Notes: a model not told the origin generated them from the letters alone. A stretch of 64,000 nt of DNA from Bartonella sp. HY328 (GCF_025449335.1 NZ_CP104883.1:674501-738500); one strand, 5' to 3'. Shown: positions 24,299 to 33,890, counted from the stretch's first letter. Program-made: numbers and translations.

Positions 24299-25276
24299 AT
24301 GGCAAATGAATCACAAAAAATGAAATCCATATTACGCGATGCGGGAATTGCGTTGGCGCTCCTTGTATTAATTCTTGTTTTTGCTATTACAGCCGAAAAT
24401 TTTTTGGCACCGGCCAATATAACCAATATTCTTACCCAAGTGACCATTAATCTTATTTTGGCAACTGGTATGACCTTTGTTATTTTAATCGGTGGTATTG
24501 ATTTATCTGTCGGGTCTATTTTGGCTCTGTGCGCCGTTGTTGGTGGTACGGTGATGAATTTATCCGGCCTTGACGTTGTTTCTGCTGTTTTGTTGGCAAC
24601 CGTCGTTTCTATCTTGGTGGGCATTGCTTGCGGTATGGCCAATGGTTTAATATCAGCCTATTGGGGCATACCATCCTTTATTGTTACTCTTGGCATGTTC
24701 AATGTTGCACGCGGCGCAGCTTTGCAATTTACCCATGCACAGCCAATTTATTCTTTCCCACCAGAATTAATTAATTTTGGCGAAGCGGCCATAAGTTTTT
24801 ATTATTTTAGTATTCCATTAACGTTTATTGTTGCGCTTATTCTCGTGCTTGTTGCTTGGTTTATTCTCACCAAAACGGTTTTTGGCCGTTTGCTTTATGC
24901 GATTGGCAATAATGAAGAAGCTGTGCGTTTAGCAGGCCATCCAGTTTTTTGGTATAAGGTTGCAGCTTTTACAATAGCTGGTGGCATAGTTGGTATTGGC
25001 GCAATTATTTATATTGCCCGCTTGAGTATAGCAAGCCCTAATGGTGGTACTGGTTATGAATTGAACGCTATTGCAGCAGTTATTATTGGCGGCACAAGTT
25101 TGAATGGTGGGCGCGGTTCAGTTTTTGGGACGCTGGTTGGTGCTATTATTATCAGTGTGCTTGCTAATGGTTTGGTGCTTCTTGGCCTTGGCGATTTTAT
25201 ACGCCAAATGATTACCGGTCTTGTGATTATCCTTGCTGTTGTGCTTGATAAATATCGCGAACGGCTTGCACGCTAA
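24299..25276 (+). CDS. Sugar ABC transporter permease (RbsC-like)
   Basis: A 325-residue inner-membrane permease with eight to ten hydrophobic segments. It carries the family motifs GMTFVILIGGIDLSVGSILAL near residue 58 and YELNAIAAVIIGGTSLNGGRGSVFGTLVGAIIISVLANGL near 250-290, the conserved loop that contacts the ATPase. With the two upstream genes it makes a complete ribose-type importer. No sugar kinase follows, so the imported sugar must be phosphorylated by an enzyme encoded elsewhere. A stable hairpin lies 30 bp downstream. Confidence 0.94.
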   Translation: MANESQKMKSILRDAGIALALLVLILVFAITAENFLAPANITNILTQVTINLILATGMTFVILIGGIDLSVGSILALCAVVGGTVMNLSGLDVVSAVLLATVVSILVGIACGMANGLISAYWGIPSFIVTLGMFNVARGAALQFTHAQPIYSFPPELINFGEAAISFYYFSIPLTFIVALILVLVAWFILTKTVFGRLLYAIGNNEEAVRLAGHPVFWYKVAAFTIAGGIVGIGAIIYIARLSIASPNGGTGYELNAIAAVIIGGTSLNGGRGSVFGTLVGAIIISVLANGLVLLGLGDFIRQMITGLVIILAVVLDKYRERLAR

Positions 25277-25305
25277 AACCACATTAAGGACGCAACATTT
25301 AAAAA

Positions 25306-25343
25306 CATTTCCAGCAAAAAATTATCACTTTTTGCTGGAAATG
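25306..25343 (+). terminator. Hairpin at the end of the sugar importer operon
   Basis: CATTTCCAGCAAAAA (25306-25320) and its exact complement (25329-25343) form a 15-bp stem with an 8-base loop. There is no T-run beyond it, but the A/T-rich inner stem may work in the same way. Confidence 0.6.
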
Positions 25344-25430
25344 GCTTAAAGCGAAGTCGTGTTACATATTGGCATTTCAACAATAAATAAACATGTTCAA
25401 ATATCTGTTTAAGCTTAATAAAATCCTTAA

Positions 25431-25643
25431 CTAAGCCGCTTCAGGTGTATAATCTGCATCAATAATTGCCTGCTTTACTTTATCAGCATCTTGTGTTCCC
25501 ATCACCGTTACAAGATGGGTTGCAACATCCGCGTTAACTGTTGCATTTGGTATAGCCTCTATAATTGCAGAGGTTACCGACTTAACACAATGCCCGCAGG
25601 TCATATCAGCGACACGAAATACAATTTTTTCATTAGTACTCAT
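25431..25643 (-). CDS. copZ: Copper chaperone, heavy-metal-associated domain (CopZ-like)
   Basis: A 70-residue single HMA domain with the ferredoxin-like fold of copper chaperones. The metal loop is MTCGHC (residues 14-19), followed by VKSVTSAIIEAIPNATVNADVATHLVTV and a C-terminal AIIDADYTPE loop. It carries Cu(I) to a copper-exporting ATPase. No copA is next to it, so the partner lies elsewhere. A CueR-type palindrome with an elongated promoter spacer sits upstream, matching copper induction. The gene stands between two plus-strand transport genes. Confidence 0.9.
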   Translation of the reverse strand: MSTNEKIVFRVADMTCGHCVKSVTSAIIEAIPNATVNADVATHLVTVMGTQDADKVKQAIIDADYTPEAA

Positions 25644-25691
25644 TTAAATTTCCTTTTTTGTTATTTTTAGCGTTTTGCTACTGTATAAACT

Positions 25692-25722
25692 TATATGCCA
25701 CCTTCCAACGCGGCAAGGTCAA
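25692..25722 (-). promoter_or_regulatory. CueR/MerR-type copper-responsive promoter of copZ
   Basis: On the minus strand TTGACC (25722-25717) is followed by a dyad ACCTTGCC-GCGT-TGGAAGGT (25719-25700). A -10-like CATATA lies 19 bp from the -35 box. A near-perfect dyad inside an over-long spacer is the hallmark of MerR-family promoters, and ACCTTCC/GGAAGGT is the CueR type. Confidence 0.7.
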
Positions 25723-25870
25723 GGGCAAAAAATGAAAACTCTATTTATTAATAAAAAGTGCATTGCACTCGATTGATAAATAGGCTTATTACCAATCACC
25801 TTTTTAAATGCTCTCACATTGAAAAGGATGAAGTTATTACAATTACATATCCAACTTTAGGAGAGGCAAA

Positions 25871-27178
25871 ATGAGCGAGCCGCGAATATTAACGCGTTCA
25901 GATATGAAAACTTTGGGATTATCCTCTTTGGGAGGTGCTCTTGAGTTTTACGACTTTATCATTTTTGTCTTTTTTACCAAAATAATCAGCGCAGTATTCT
26001 TTAATCCAGAAACTGCCCCATGGTTAGCCACTTTACAAACTTATAGCATTTTTGCCTCAGGCTATTTAGCCCGCCCGATCGGCGGCATTATTATGGCTCA
26101 TCTTGGTGACAAGTTTGGGCGTAAAAAGGTCTTTACTTTTTCAATTTTGTTAATGGCATTTTCTACGCTTTGTATGGCACTTGTGCCATCTTATGCATCT
26201 ATCGGCGTTGCTGCACCTATCTTACTTGCACTCTTTCGAATTTTACAAGGCATTGCCATTGGTGGTGAAATTCCTGGTGCTTGGACTTTTGTATCGGAAC
26301 ATGTGCCATCTCGCTATGTAGGCTTTGCAACAGGTTTTCTCACTTCTGGTCTTTCCTTGGGTATTTTACTTGGTTCATTGGTTGCAACACTGGTTAACCA
26401 TCTGTTTTCCCCGCAGTTTATAATGGATTATGGTTGGCGTGGTGCATTTATCCTTGGTGGTATATTTGGCCTTTTAGCAGTTTGGTTGCGACAATGGCTG
26501 GATGAAACCCCAATTTTCAAGCAAATGCAAAAAGCACGGAGCCTCACCAAGGAAGTGCCGCTAAAAATCGTTCTTAAAAGCCATGGTGAAAGTGTTTTAA
26601 TTGCCGTATTGCTTACATGGGCCTTATCGGCAACCATTGTTATTTCAACATTGATGACACCTAATTTTATGGAAAATCCACCCTATGGTTATTCCGGTAA
26701 TACCGCGCTTGCCGCTAATTGTGTCACATCATTATTTTTAATCATTGCAACACCTATTGCTGGGATTTTATGTGATCGTATTGGCAGTGGACGCTTTTTC
26801 TTAGGTGGCGGTATCTGCTTTGCCATTACAGCCTATGTCTTTTATAATTATGCTGGCACTTCAACCCTTTCACTCTTTGTATTATCAGCCTTTTTAGGTT
26901 TTTTTGCTGGCTATGTTGGTGCAGTTGCTTATGTCATGGTCAAGGCTTTTCCAGCTGCGGTTCGTTTCACCGGCCTTGCCTTTTCTTACAACATGTCCTA
27001 CGCAATTTTAGGCGGTACAATACCGGTCGTTATCTCTCTCATCAATAGCTTAACGCCAATGGGCCATGTTTGGTATTTGCTCGCCATCGGCATGTTAGCC
27101 AGTGGGCTTGGAATTTATTTATTATGCCGTGGTGAAGCACGCCAATTTGACATTGGTGTTGAAGAAAAGCCAAAATAG
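25871..27178 (+). CDS. MFS transporter, metabolite:H+ symporter (MHS) family
   Basis: A 435-residue, 12-helix major facilitator protein. It has the MHS features: the N-terminal SLGGALEFYDFIIF segment, the loop 2-3 motif HLGDKFGRKKVF, RILQGIAIGGEIPGAWTFVSEHVPSRYVGFATG in helices 4-5, and CDRIGSGRFF between helices 8 and 9. Relatives (ProP, KgtP, CitA) import organic acids or betaines with protons; the substrate here cannot be assigned. A good Shine-Dalgarno (AGGAG) lies 5 bases upstream. It is transcribed alone. Confidence 0.9.
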   Translation: MSEPRILTRSDMKTLGLSSLGGALEFYDFIIFVFFTKIISAVFFNPETAPWLATLQTYSIFASGYLARPIGGIIMAHLGDKFGRKKVFTFSILLMAFSTLCMALVPSYASIGVAAPILLALFRILQGIAIGGEIPGAWTFVSEHVPSRYVGFATGFLTSGLSLGILLGSLVATLVNHLFSPQFIMDYGWRGAFILGGIFGLLAVWLRQWLDETPIFKQMQKARSLTKEVPLKIVLKSHGESVLIAVLLTWALSATIVISTLMTPNFMENPPYGYSGNTALAANCVTSLFLIIATPIAGILCDRIGSGRFFLGGGICFAITAYVFYNYAGTSTLSLFVLSAFLGFFAGYVGAVAYVMVKAFPAAVRFTGLAFSYNMSYAILGGTIPVVISLINSLTPMGHVWYLLAIGMLASGLGIYLLCRGEARQFDIGVEEKPK

Positions 27179-27204
27179 ACAGCTATTGTTGATTGCTTTT
27201 CAAT

Positions 27205-27243
27205 ATAGCGATTTTGCAAAAGAAAATGTGTTAAAATCGCTAT
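27205..27243 (+). terminator. Hairpin after the MFS gene
   Basis: ATAGCGATTTT (27205-27215) pairs perfectly with AAAATCGCTAT (27233-27243), 27 bp past the stop. No T-run follows. Confidence 0.45.
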
Positions 27244-27372
27244 GCAATCTTTGCCACGGCCTCAACTGAAAGTGAACATGATATAATCTATTTATTTACT
27301 TTCATCTCTTTATAATATCCGTTCTATTCGTCAATTTTGATTGAGTCTTTCTTTTAAGAAGCGGCATTTTAA

Positions 27373-28203
27373 ATGATTAAAAATGGTATAAAAGCAGCCT
27401 TTGCTGCATTGCTTCCTCTATGCGTTATGGGGTTAAGTGGTATAGAGCTTGCAAAAGCCGATGGTTTGGTTTGCCAGAATAATGGGCAAGATCGCAATTT
27501 GCCTTTTGTGCAAGATGTTGCCAAGGCGTTAAAGTTTGATAATTTGGCCTTTGCATCGTGTCGTCCATCACCAAACCATATTGACATGACTTATATTACT
27601 TTGCTGCGTCCCTCACAAGGGCATGAAAAGTGCGAAAAAAATTGCCGATATGACATTGCCTTTATCTTAGCTGGTACCAAAACCGGTAAAGTAACCAAGC
27701 AGCTTATTCAAAAAGATGCAATCATTGAGGGGGATGCTAAATTATCCAGTGTTGCAATTGACGATACGCTTTATCAGCTAAGTCCTGATCAGCGTGCAAC
27801 GGCCGTCCAGATGAATTTTGAAAGAACAACACCAGATCTTAAAGAAGCACGGCGCGATCTTTATTTGTTAATAGAGCGCGAAAATGAGTTCAAGGCTGGG
27901 CTTGGCAATGTTGCAAGCCCTGATGATTCAGAATTGACCAAATTGGTAATGGATAGAACCGTTACCCATGTTAAGCAAAATGACCAATGCTATAGCTATC
28001 AAATGGTGTTAAAGCGTAAAATTAGCCTTGGTAGCTATTCTAATGGTTTTCGAGCCCTTGAAATAAATACTGATATTAATGATAAAATTGCCAAGCTGGG
28101 AAATGAAAATTGCGTAGAAGTACCCATCACTACGAGTACAGGGCAAACAACGGTACCTTTTAATGGGACAGTATATTTTATCCCAGAATGGATTTCCCAT
28201 TAA
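27373..28203 (+). CDS. Secreted protein of unknown function
   Basis: A 276-residue protein I do not recognise. It begins with a signal peptide (IKNGIKAAFAALLPLCVMGLSGIELAKADG), and the predicted mature protein has six cysteines, including a CEKNC pair near residue 92, a Cys near 33, one at 63 and two in the C-terminal half. Disulphide-bonded periplasmic folding is therefore plausible. Internal regions are charged and moderately hydrophilic, with no repeats. It converges on clpB, with a bidirectional terminator between them. Confidence 0.75.
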   Translation: MIKNGIKAAFAALLPLCVMGLSGIELAKADGLVCQNNGQDRNLPFVQDVAKALKFDNLAFASCRPSPNHIDMTYITLLRPSQGHEKCEKNCRYDIAFILAGTKTGKVTKQLIQKDAIIEGDAKLSSVAIDDTLYQLSPDQRATAVQMNFERTTPDLKEARRDLYLLIERENEFKAGLGNVASPDDSELTKLVMDRTVTHVKQNDQCYSYQMVLKRKISLGSYSNGFRALEINTDINDKIAKLGNENCVEVPITTSTGQTTVPFNGTVYFIPEWISH

Positions 28204-28264
28204 TGAGATAAATTTGTATGGATTTCCTATTAATTGAATTCATGATTATCTTTAAAAATTAAAT

Positions 28265-28294
28265 AAAAAACCGCCTCTTTCGAGGCGGTTTTTT
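28265..28294. terminator. Bidirectional terminator between the secreted protein gene and clpB
   Basis: AAAAAACCGCCTC, a TTTC loop and GAGGCGGTTTTTT form a perfect 13-bp dyad with A and T tracts on both sides, so it can stop transcription in either direction. Confidence 0.92.
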
Positions 28295-28297
28295 GTT

Positions 28298-30898
28298 TTA
28301 TTCGGCTTTTTCAGCAAAAACGGGGCTAGGCTTAAAATTAAGCCTATCTGAGCCGCGCAATATATGAACATTGGAGCCGTCCAAGACATCGCCCATCAAA
28401 ATGCGCTCAGACAAGGGATCTTGCACTTCGCGCTGGATGACGCGTTTAAGGGGGCGCGCACCATAAACTGGGTCATAACCTTTTTCAGCAAGCCATTCAC
28501 GAGCATCATCATCAACATCCAAAGTGATCTTGCGGTCATCAAGCAAGGACTGCAATCTTTGCAACTGGATATTTACAATTGCCCCCATTTCTGAACGATG
28601 CAAGCGATGGAAAAGAATAACTTCATCGACACGGTTCAAAAATTCTGGGCGGAATGCAGAACGCACGACACTCATTACCTGTTCACGAGCTTTTTCTGCC
28701 TCTTCATCATCACCAAGCTGGGTCAAATATTCTGCCCCAAGGTTGGACGTCATGATGATTAGGGTATTGCGAAAATCTACAGTGCGCCCTTGTCCATCAG
28801 TTAACCGTCCATCATCTAATACTTGCAACAACACATTAAAGACATCAGGGTGAGCCTTTTCAATTTCATCGAAAAGAACAACTTGATAGGGACGACGACG
28901 CACAGCCTCGGTTAATGCACCACCTTCTTCATAGCCGACATAGCCAGGAGGCGCACCAATTAGGCGCGATACGGAATGCTTTTCCATATATTCCGACATA
29001 TCAAGACGCACCATTGCTGTTTCATCTTGAAAGAGGAATGAGGCTAATGCTTTGGTAAGCTCAGTTTTACCAACGCCTGTTGGCCCCAAGAAAATAAACG
29101 AACCAATTGGCCGATTAGGATCTTGCAAACCAGCGCGAGCGCGGCGAACCGCACGCGATACAGCTTGCACGGCCTCACCTTGACCAACAACACGCTTACC
29201 AATTTCATCTTCCATACGAAGCAAGCGTTCGCGCTCGCCCTCTAACATGGAATCGACCGGAATACCTGTCCAGCGCGAAACCACTTGTGCCACATGTTCT
29301 GATGTCACAGTTTCTTCAACCATTGAGGTGCGGCCCTCTTGGCTTTCAGCATCATGCAATTGCTTTTCAAGCTCTGGTATTGTGCCGTAAGCAAGTTCAC
29401 CAGCTTTTTGAAATTCGCCATTGCGCTGGGCAATAGCCAAAGCATTGCGTGCTTCATCAAGCTGACGCTTGAGGTCGGCTGCATGGCCAAGCTTTTGCTT
29501 TTCTGCCTGCCATTTTGCTGTGATCTCATTAGATAATTCCTCAAGCTCAACAAGATCATTTTCAAGTCGCTCTAAACGATCACGCGATGCGGTGTCTTTT
29601 TCAACCTTAAGCGCTTCTCGTTCGATTTTGAGCTGCATAACGCGGCGGTCAATCTCGTCAAGTTCTTCTGGTTTTGAGTCAACCTGCATTCTTAGCCGAG
29701 ATGCTGCCTCGTCAACAAGGTCAATTGCTTTATCAGGCAAGAAGCGGTCGGTTATGTAACGGTTTGACAAGGTTGCCGCAGCAACAAGAGCCGAATCCGA
29801 GACACGCACCTTATGGTGTTGTTCGTATTTTTCCTTAATGCCGCGTAAAATTGAGATCGTGTCTTCTACCGTTGGCTCATCAACAAAGATTGGCTGGAAG
29901 CGGCGAGCAAGCGCTGCATCCTTTTCCACATATTTGCGATATTCTTCCAAAGTTGTTGCACCAACACAGTGTAATTCACCGCGTGCAAGGGCTGGCTTTA
30001 AAAGGTTGGACGCATCCATCGCACCATCAGTTTTACCAGCGCCAACAAGGGTGTGCATTTCATCAATAAATAAAATGACTTGCCCAGCAGCAGCTTGCAC
30101 TTCTGACAACACGCCTTTTAAACGCTCTTCAAACTCACCGCGATATTTCGCACCAGCAATCATAGCACCAAGATCAAGGGCAAGCAAAGACTTATCGCGC
30201 AAGGATTCAGGAACATCTTCATTAATGATACGTAAAGCCAAACCTTCAACAACTGCGGTTTTACCAACGCCCGGCTCACCAATCAATACAGGGTTATTTT
30301 TAGTGCGGCGGGACAAGACCTGAATTGTACGGCGAATTTCCTCATCGCGACCAATAACAGGGTCAAGCTTGCCATTACGTGCATCTTCAGTAAGATCACG
30401 CGCATATTTTTTCAAAGCATCATATTGGTTTTCTGCAGAGGCAGAATCGGCTGTGCGGCCTTTTCTCATATCATTAATTACCTTATTAAGAGCATTAGGC
30501 GTTACACCGCCTTTGGCAATAATCTCATGGGTTTTGGCAGTTTTTTCCATGGCAAGTGCTTGCAATAAACGCTCCACGGTTACAAAACTATCTCCAGCCT
30601 TGTCAGCCAGCTCTTCAGCTGTGGTGAAAACTTTTGCCAATGGTTGGGCAAGATAAAGCTGGCCATTGCCGCCGGTAATTTTGGGTATGGCACTAAGCGC
30701 TGCATCAAGTGCTGTTTTTATTGCAGAAAGATTGCCGCCAGCCTTTTCAATCAGTGAGGCGCAAAAACCTTCATTATCATCAATCAACACTTTGAGAAGA
30801 TGCTCTGGCAAAAACTGCTGATTATCAGCAGAAAGTGCGGCATTTTGAGCGGCTTGAATAAAACCGCGAACTCGTTCTGTATATTTTTCCAAATTCAT
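28298..30898 (-). CDS. clpB: ClpB, AAA+ protein disaggregase
   Basis: ClpB works with DnaK to pull apart aggregated proteins after heat shock. The 866 residues show all domains: Clp N-terminal repeat (about 1-145); NBD1 with Walker A IGEPGVGKTAVVEG, Walker B VILFIDEMHTLVGAG and pore loop GAKYRGEFEERL; the ClpB-specific coiled-coil middle domain (about 410-530, LEELSNEITAKWQAEKQKL); and NBD2 with Walker A GPTGVGKTELTKAL, Walker B VVLFDEIEKAHPDV and sensor 2 GARPLKRVIQ. The frame opens at 30919, but the ATG at 30898 follows GGGAAAGGGA and gives the conserved MNLEKYTERVRGF start. An RpoH-type promoter lies upstream. Confidence 0.97.
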   Translation of the reverse strand: MNLEKYTERVRGFIQAAQNAALSADNQQFLPEHLLKVLIDDNEGFCASLIEKAGGNLSAIKTALDAALSAIPKITGGNGQLYLAQPLAKVFTTAEELADKAGDSFVTVERLLQALAMEKTAKTHEIIAKGGVTPNALNKVINDMRKGRTADSASAENQYDALKKYARDLTEDARNGKLDPVIGRDEEIRRTIQVLSRRTKNNPVLIGEPGVGKTAVVEGLALRIINEDVPESLRDKSLLALDLGAMIAGAKYRGEFEERLKGVLSEVQAAAGQVILFIDEMHTLVGAGKTDGAMDASNLLKPALARGELHCVGATTLEEYRKYVEKDAALARRFQPIFVDEPTVEDTISILRGIKEKYEQHHKVRVSDSALVAAATLSNRYITDRFLPDKAIDLVDEAASRLRMQVDSKPEELDEIDRRVMQLKIEREALKVEKDTASRDRLERLENDLVELEELSNEITAKWQAEKQKLGHAADLKRQLDEARNALAIAQRNGEFQKAGELAYGTIPELEKQLHDAESQEGRTSMVEETVTSEHVAQVVSRWTGIPVDSMLEGERERLLRMEDEIGKRVVGQGEAVQAVSRAVRRARAGLQDPNRPIGSFIFLGPTGVGKTELTKALASFLFQDETAMVRLDMSEYMEKHSVSRLIGAPPGYVGYEEGGALTEAVRRRPYQVVLFDEIEKAHPDVFNVLLQVLDDGRLTDGQGRTVDFRNTLIIMTSNLGAEYLTQLGDDEEAEKAREQVMSVVRSAFRPEFLNRVDEVILFHRLHRSEMGAIVNIQLQRLQSLLDDRKITLDVDDDAREWLAEKGYDPVYGARPLKRVIQREVQDPLSERILMGDVLDGSNVHILRGSDRLNFKPSPVFAEKAE

Positions 30899-31029
30899 TT
30901 TATTTTCCCTTTCCCGCAACCTGAAAACATATTTAAGAAGATTTTAAATATGCTCTGGTTTAACAATGCAGCATTACGGTTGGTGGAAATTGAAAGCTCC
31001 CATTATGGCAAGCCTGTTTTCCTAAACTG

Positions 31030-31058
31030 ATATGGGAATGATTTGAAATGACAGCAAG
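31030..31058 (-). promoter_or_regulatory. RpoH (sigma-32) heat-shock promoter of clpB
   Basis: On the minus strand CTTGCT (31058-31053), a 17-bp spacer and CCATAT (31035-31030) match the alphaproteobacterial RpoH consensus (CTTG... CCxATAT type). It lies about 130 bp upstream of the clpB start and no competing promoter is obvious. Confidence 0.65.
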
Positions 31059-31300
31059 AGATAATCGATAATTTTTTTAAAAAAACTTATCATGATCTGG
31101 GGGTGTTTTAAGTTTCGTCATTTTGCAAAAAATAGTCAAAAAGCAATATTTTAACAATAGTTTTGAAGGATTTTCATTCTTATTTAATTACAAATGTTTT
31201 ATTGTGTGTTTTATTGTGATTAATAAAATTATAACGAAATATACAGCGGATTCGTACTATTAAGCGAATGCCGCTTTATGCTGTGACAGGACCATTTTAT

Positions 31301-33181
31301 ATGAGCATTCGCCGGATATTCAAATATCTGTTTTTTACAGTGGCTATTTTGGTGGTGCTTATTATTGGTGCAATTATTGCAATCCCTTATCTTATTTCAA
31401 CGGATGCAATACGCATACGTCTAGCACAAGACTTAAGTACTTGGACTGGCTATAATGTTCAATTGCGTGAGCCACCAAAAATTTCATTTTTCCCCAAATT
31501 GCAAGCCGCCCTTCAAGGCGTTAGCTTAAGTGATGCCAGTGATGATAGTCGGCCGCTTATGGAGGCGGAATGTATAGAAGTTGATTTGTCATTATTAGAT
31601 GCTTTGCAAGGTAAGGTCAGTTTTTCTGAAACTCGCATCATCCGCCCACATTTTGCGGTTGACGAACCGGTTAAAACTGTTGCTGGCTTTTTTGCTTCAT
31701 TGGCTCGCTCCGATGGTAGCCTTGGGAATGCTATTCGCCAAGCGCGCGAAATTGTTGCACAAAGTCCCAATAATGCGGATTTATCTAGTTTGCTTAACCA
31801 GCCATTTGGCCGGATTTATATTGAAGATGGTACATTATCCTATCCCATTGATCATAACAGTGCCGACAAAAAACCAAGCGCAGAAGCACGTGGAGAAATC
31901 AAAGAAATTAATGCAACCGTTACATGGCCAACCTCCACCTATGCGGCATCAATCAAGGCCAATGGTCGTTGGAACAGCGCCTATACCGAAGTAAATTTGC
32001 GTGCGGATCAAGCATTAATGTTAATGGCAGGGGGTAAAAGCGCAGTCAGGGTATCGGTTAATTCTAATCGCGGTGGAGTGACTTATACGGGGGATGCCCA
32101 GTTTGCGCAGCGTTTTGCTTTAAGCGGTAAAGTTGCCGCTCGATTACCTGCCTTAAATGTTACGATGGACTGGCTTGGACAAGCAAAAAGCTTTGGTGCC
32201 GCGATCCAATCACCTGTTGTTTGGGAATCTAGTCTTATTGCAACGCCTGAAAAACTGGAATTGAATGATATAAATCTGACCCTTGGCAATGATAAGGCAC
32301 GCGGCGCTTTGGAAACGGTATTTATTGGTGATTTGCCATCAACCTCTGGATCATTGGCATTTCAATCACTTGACTTTACTCAAATTTTGCCTGCCTTTAT
32401 CTCTGCTGGTGACGTTATTCCGGATCTGTCATTTCTTAATCGTTTTTCACTTGATTTACGCGTTTCTGCACCGCAGGGACAAATTGGGGCTATTGCGTTA
32501 ACCAATTTTGCAGCATCAACCCAATTGCGCAATGGTCGATTAAGCTTTGACATTGGCAATGTTAATGTCTTTGACGGTACGCTACAAAGTAATATCATCA
32601 TCGGTCTGCTTGACAATGTTACCCAATTGGAAACACGCCTCTCAACTACTAATGTTAATTTGGAGCAGTTAGAAGGTGCGCTTGGCTTAGACGCAAAGTT
32701 GAAATGTCCAATCAATTTAACGATGAATGCAACTTCTGATTTTACCCATTGGTCCAAGGCACTTTTAAATGCCAAAGGTGCATTTGATATGAATTGCAAT
32801 AATGGTTCAATTATTGGGCTTGATTTTGCACGCTTTATCAATGGTATTAATAGTGAAAACGCTTTTCCATTTTTTGGCAGCAATGATGAGTTGTTAAGCT
32901 TTGTCCGTTTTGCTGCCAAGGGCAGCATCGAAAATGGTGAAATCAAAGCCGACCTTGTTGGTTTGGCTTTCGACAATCATCTGGTGGATTTTTCTGGTTA
33001 TGCTTCGCTAGAAAATGGCAATGTTGATTTTACGGGCATTATTGATCGACCAAGGCGTGTTGATGGGCAGTGTATTGATGTTGAATGCCTGCAGTTAAGC
33101 TTAAAGCCCTTGCAAAGGTTTGAAGTTAGCGGTCCATGGAACTTACTACAAGCTAAAAAACTTAATATCGATGATCAATAA
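31301..33181 (+). CDS. AsmA family protein
   Basis: A 626-residue AsmA-like envelope protein. One N-terminal membrane helix (about 8-32) is followed by a long periplasmic beta-rich region. The AsmA N-terminal signature is DAIRIRLAQDLSTWTGYNVQLREPPKISFFPKLQAALQGVSLSD. The C-terminal AsmA_2-type part has LDAKLKCPINLTMNATSDF, LLNAKGAFDMNCNNGSIIGLDFARFINGI and a closing DFTGIIDRP segment. Such proteins are thought to bridge the inner and outer membranes in lipid transport. The frame opens at 31268, but the ATG at 31301 (AGGA upstream) starts the anchor cleanly. It is divergent from clpB. Confidence 0.88.
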   Translation: MSIRRIFKYLFFTVAILVVLIIGAIIAIPYLISTDAIRIRLAQDLSTWTGYNVQLREPPKISFFPKLQAALQGVSLSDASDDSRPLMEAECIEVDLSLLDALQGKVSFSETRIIRPHFAVDEPVKTVAGFFASLARSDGSLGNAIRQAREIVAQSPNNADLSSLLNQPFGRIYIEDGTLSYPIDHNSADKKPSAEARGEIKEINATVTWPTSTYAASIKANGRWNSAYTEVNLRADQALMLMAGGKSAVRVSVNSNRGGVTYTGDAQFAQRFALSGKVAARLPALNVTMDWLGQAKSFGAAIQSPVVWESSLIATPEKLELNDINLTLGNDKARGALETVFIGDLPSTSGSLAFQSLDFTQILPAFISAGDVIPDLSFLNRFSLDLRVSAPQGQIGAIALTNFAASTQLRNGRLSFDIGNVNVFDGTLQSNIIIGLLDNVTQLETRLSTTNVNLEQLEGALGLDAKLKCPINLTMNATSDFTHWSKALLNAKGAFDMNCNNGSIIGLDFARFINGINSENAFPFFGSNDELLSFVRFAAKGSIENGEIKADLVGLAFDNHLVDFSGYASLENGNVDFTGIIDRPRRVDGQCIDVECLQLSLKPLQRFEVSGPWNLLQAKKLNIDDQ

Positions 33182-33515
33182 AAGAAAATTGTTGCGTCAC
33201 ATTTTTATAAAAAGCCTATTTAAAATGTGCAGCAGTCATTAAAACCCCATAGACGAGCATTTCATTCGCATTGGCCAAACCAACAATAAGTGGTTATGAA
33301 ATAGCTTTAATCTTATCAAAAAGTTTAAAGTTAAAACGGCGGCTACATAAGACTAAAATCAATTACACGATCATATTTTTGGGATATAGTTGGACTTGAT
33401 AATTTAATAATGCCTAAAATTAAATATTTTAAGCAAAAATGCGTCTTATTTAAAATTTGCGACAATGCGATATTTTATGATAATGATTGATTTCAATTTA
33501 TTATTGTGGGGTGCT

Positions 33516-33890
33516 ATGCAACAAGAAAATCCAAAAATTCCGTTTAAAAAACAGCAGGAATATAAACTTTCTACAATCATAGAAGCTTTTGCTGAGCCCT
33601 TACGCGTGGACCAAGATAATTATTACGACTATAATGGTTTTTGTTTATATTGCAAAGTTGATGCTGATGATCTTGAACTTGATCAACTCTATTATATCGA
33701 TGATTATGGTGATGACGATGATGATAGTAATCAAGATGTATACCCTGAATTTATAACTCAAAATAATCTTTATTTTGTCTGTCACGGTGAGGCTTTTATT
33801 AACGCAATGTCGATGGTTCTTTCAGAAATAGAACAGCCGACATTAGAAAATTTTGTTGATGGCATCAATTATTATTGGAATGCAGGATAA
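33516..33890 (+). CDS. Small acidic protein of unknown function
   Basis: A strongly acidic cytoplasmic protein (124 residues from the ATG at 33516; the frame is open back to 33465, giving 141). A central DDYGDDDDDSNQD stretch and many Tyr and Asn stand out. No motif is recognised. The ATG at 33516 has GGGG about 8 bases upstream, and the residues before it are hydrophobic without being a signal peptide, so the shorter form is preferred. Size and acidity resemble toxin-immunity proteins, but no toxin gene is adjacent, so this is only a resemblance. It ends 29 bp before pncA and may be cotranscribed. Confidence 0.65.
   Translation: MQQENPKIPFKKQQEYKLSTIIEAFAEPLRVDQDNYYDYNGFCLYCKVDADDLELDQLYYIDDYGDDDDDSNQDVYPEFITQNNLYFVCHGEAFINAMSMVLSEIEQPTLENFVDGINYYWNAG

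Noticed and set aside
31007..31012. CTTGCC as the clpB heat-shock -35 box
   Set aside because: No suitable -10 box follows at 17 bp; the CTTGCT/CCATAT pair at 31030-31058 fits much better.
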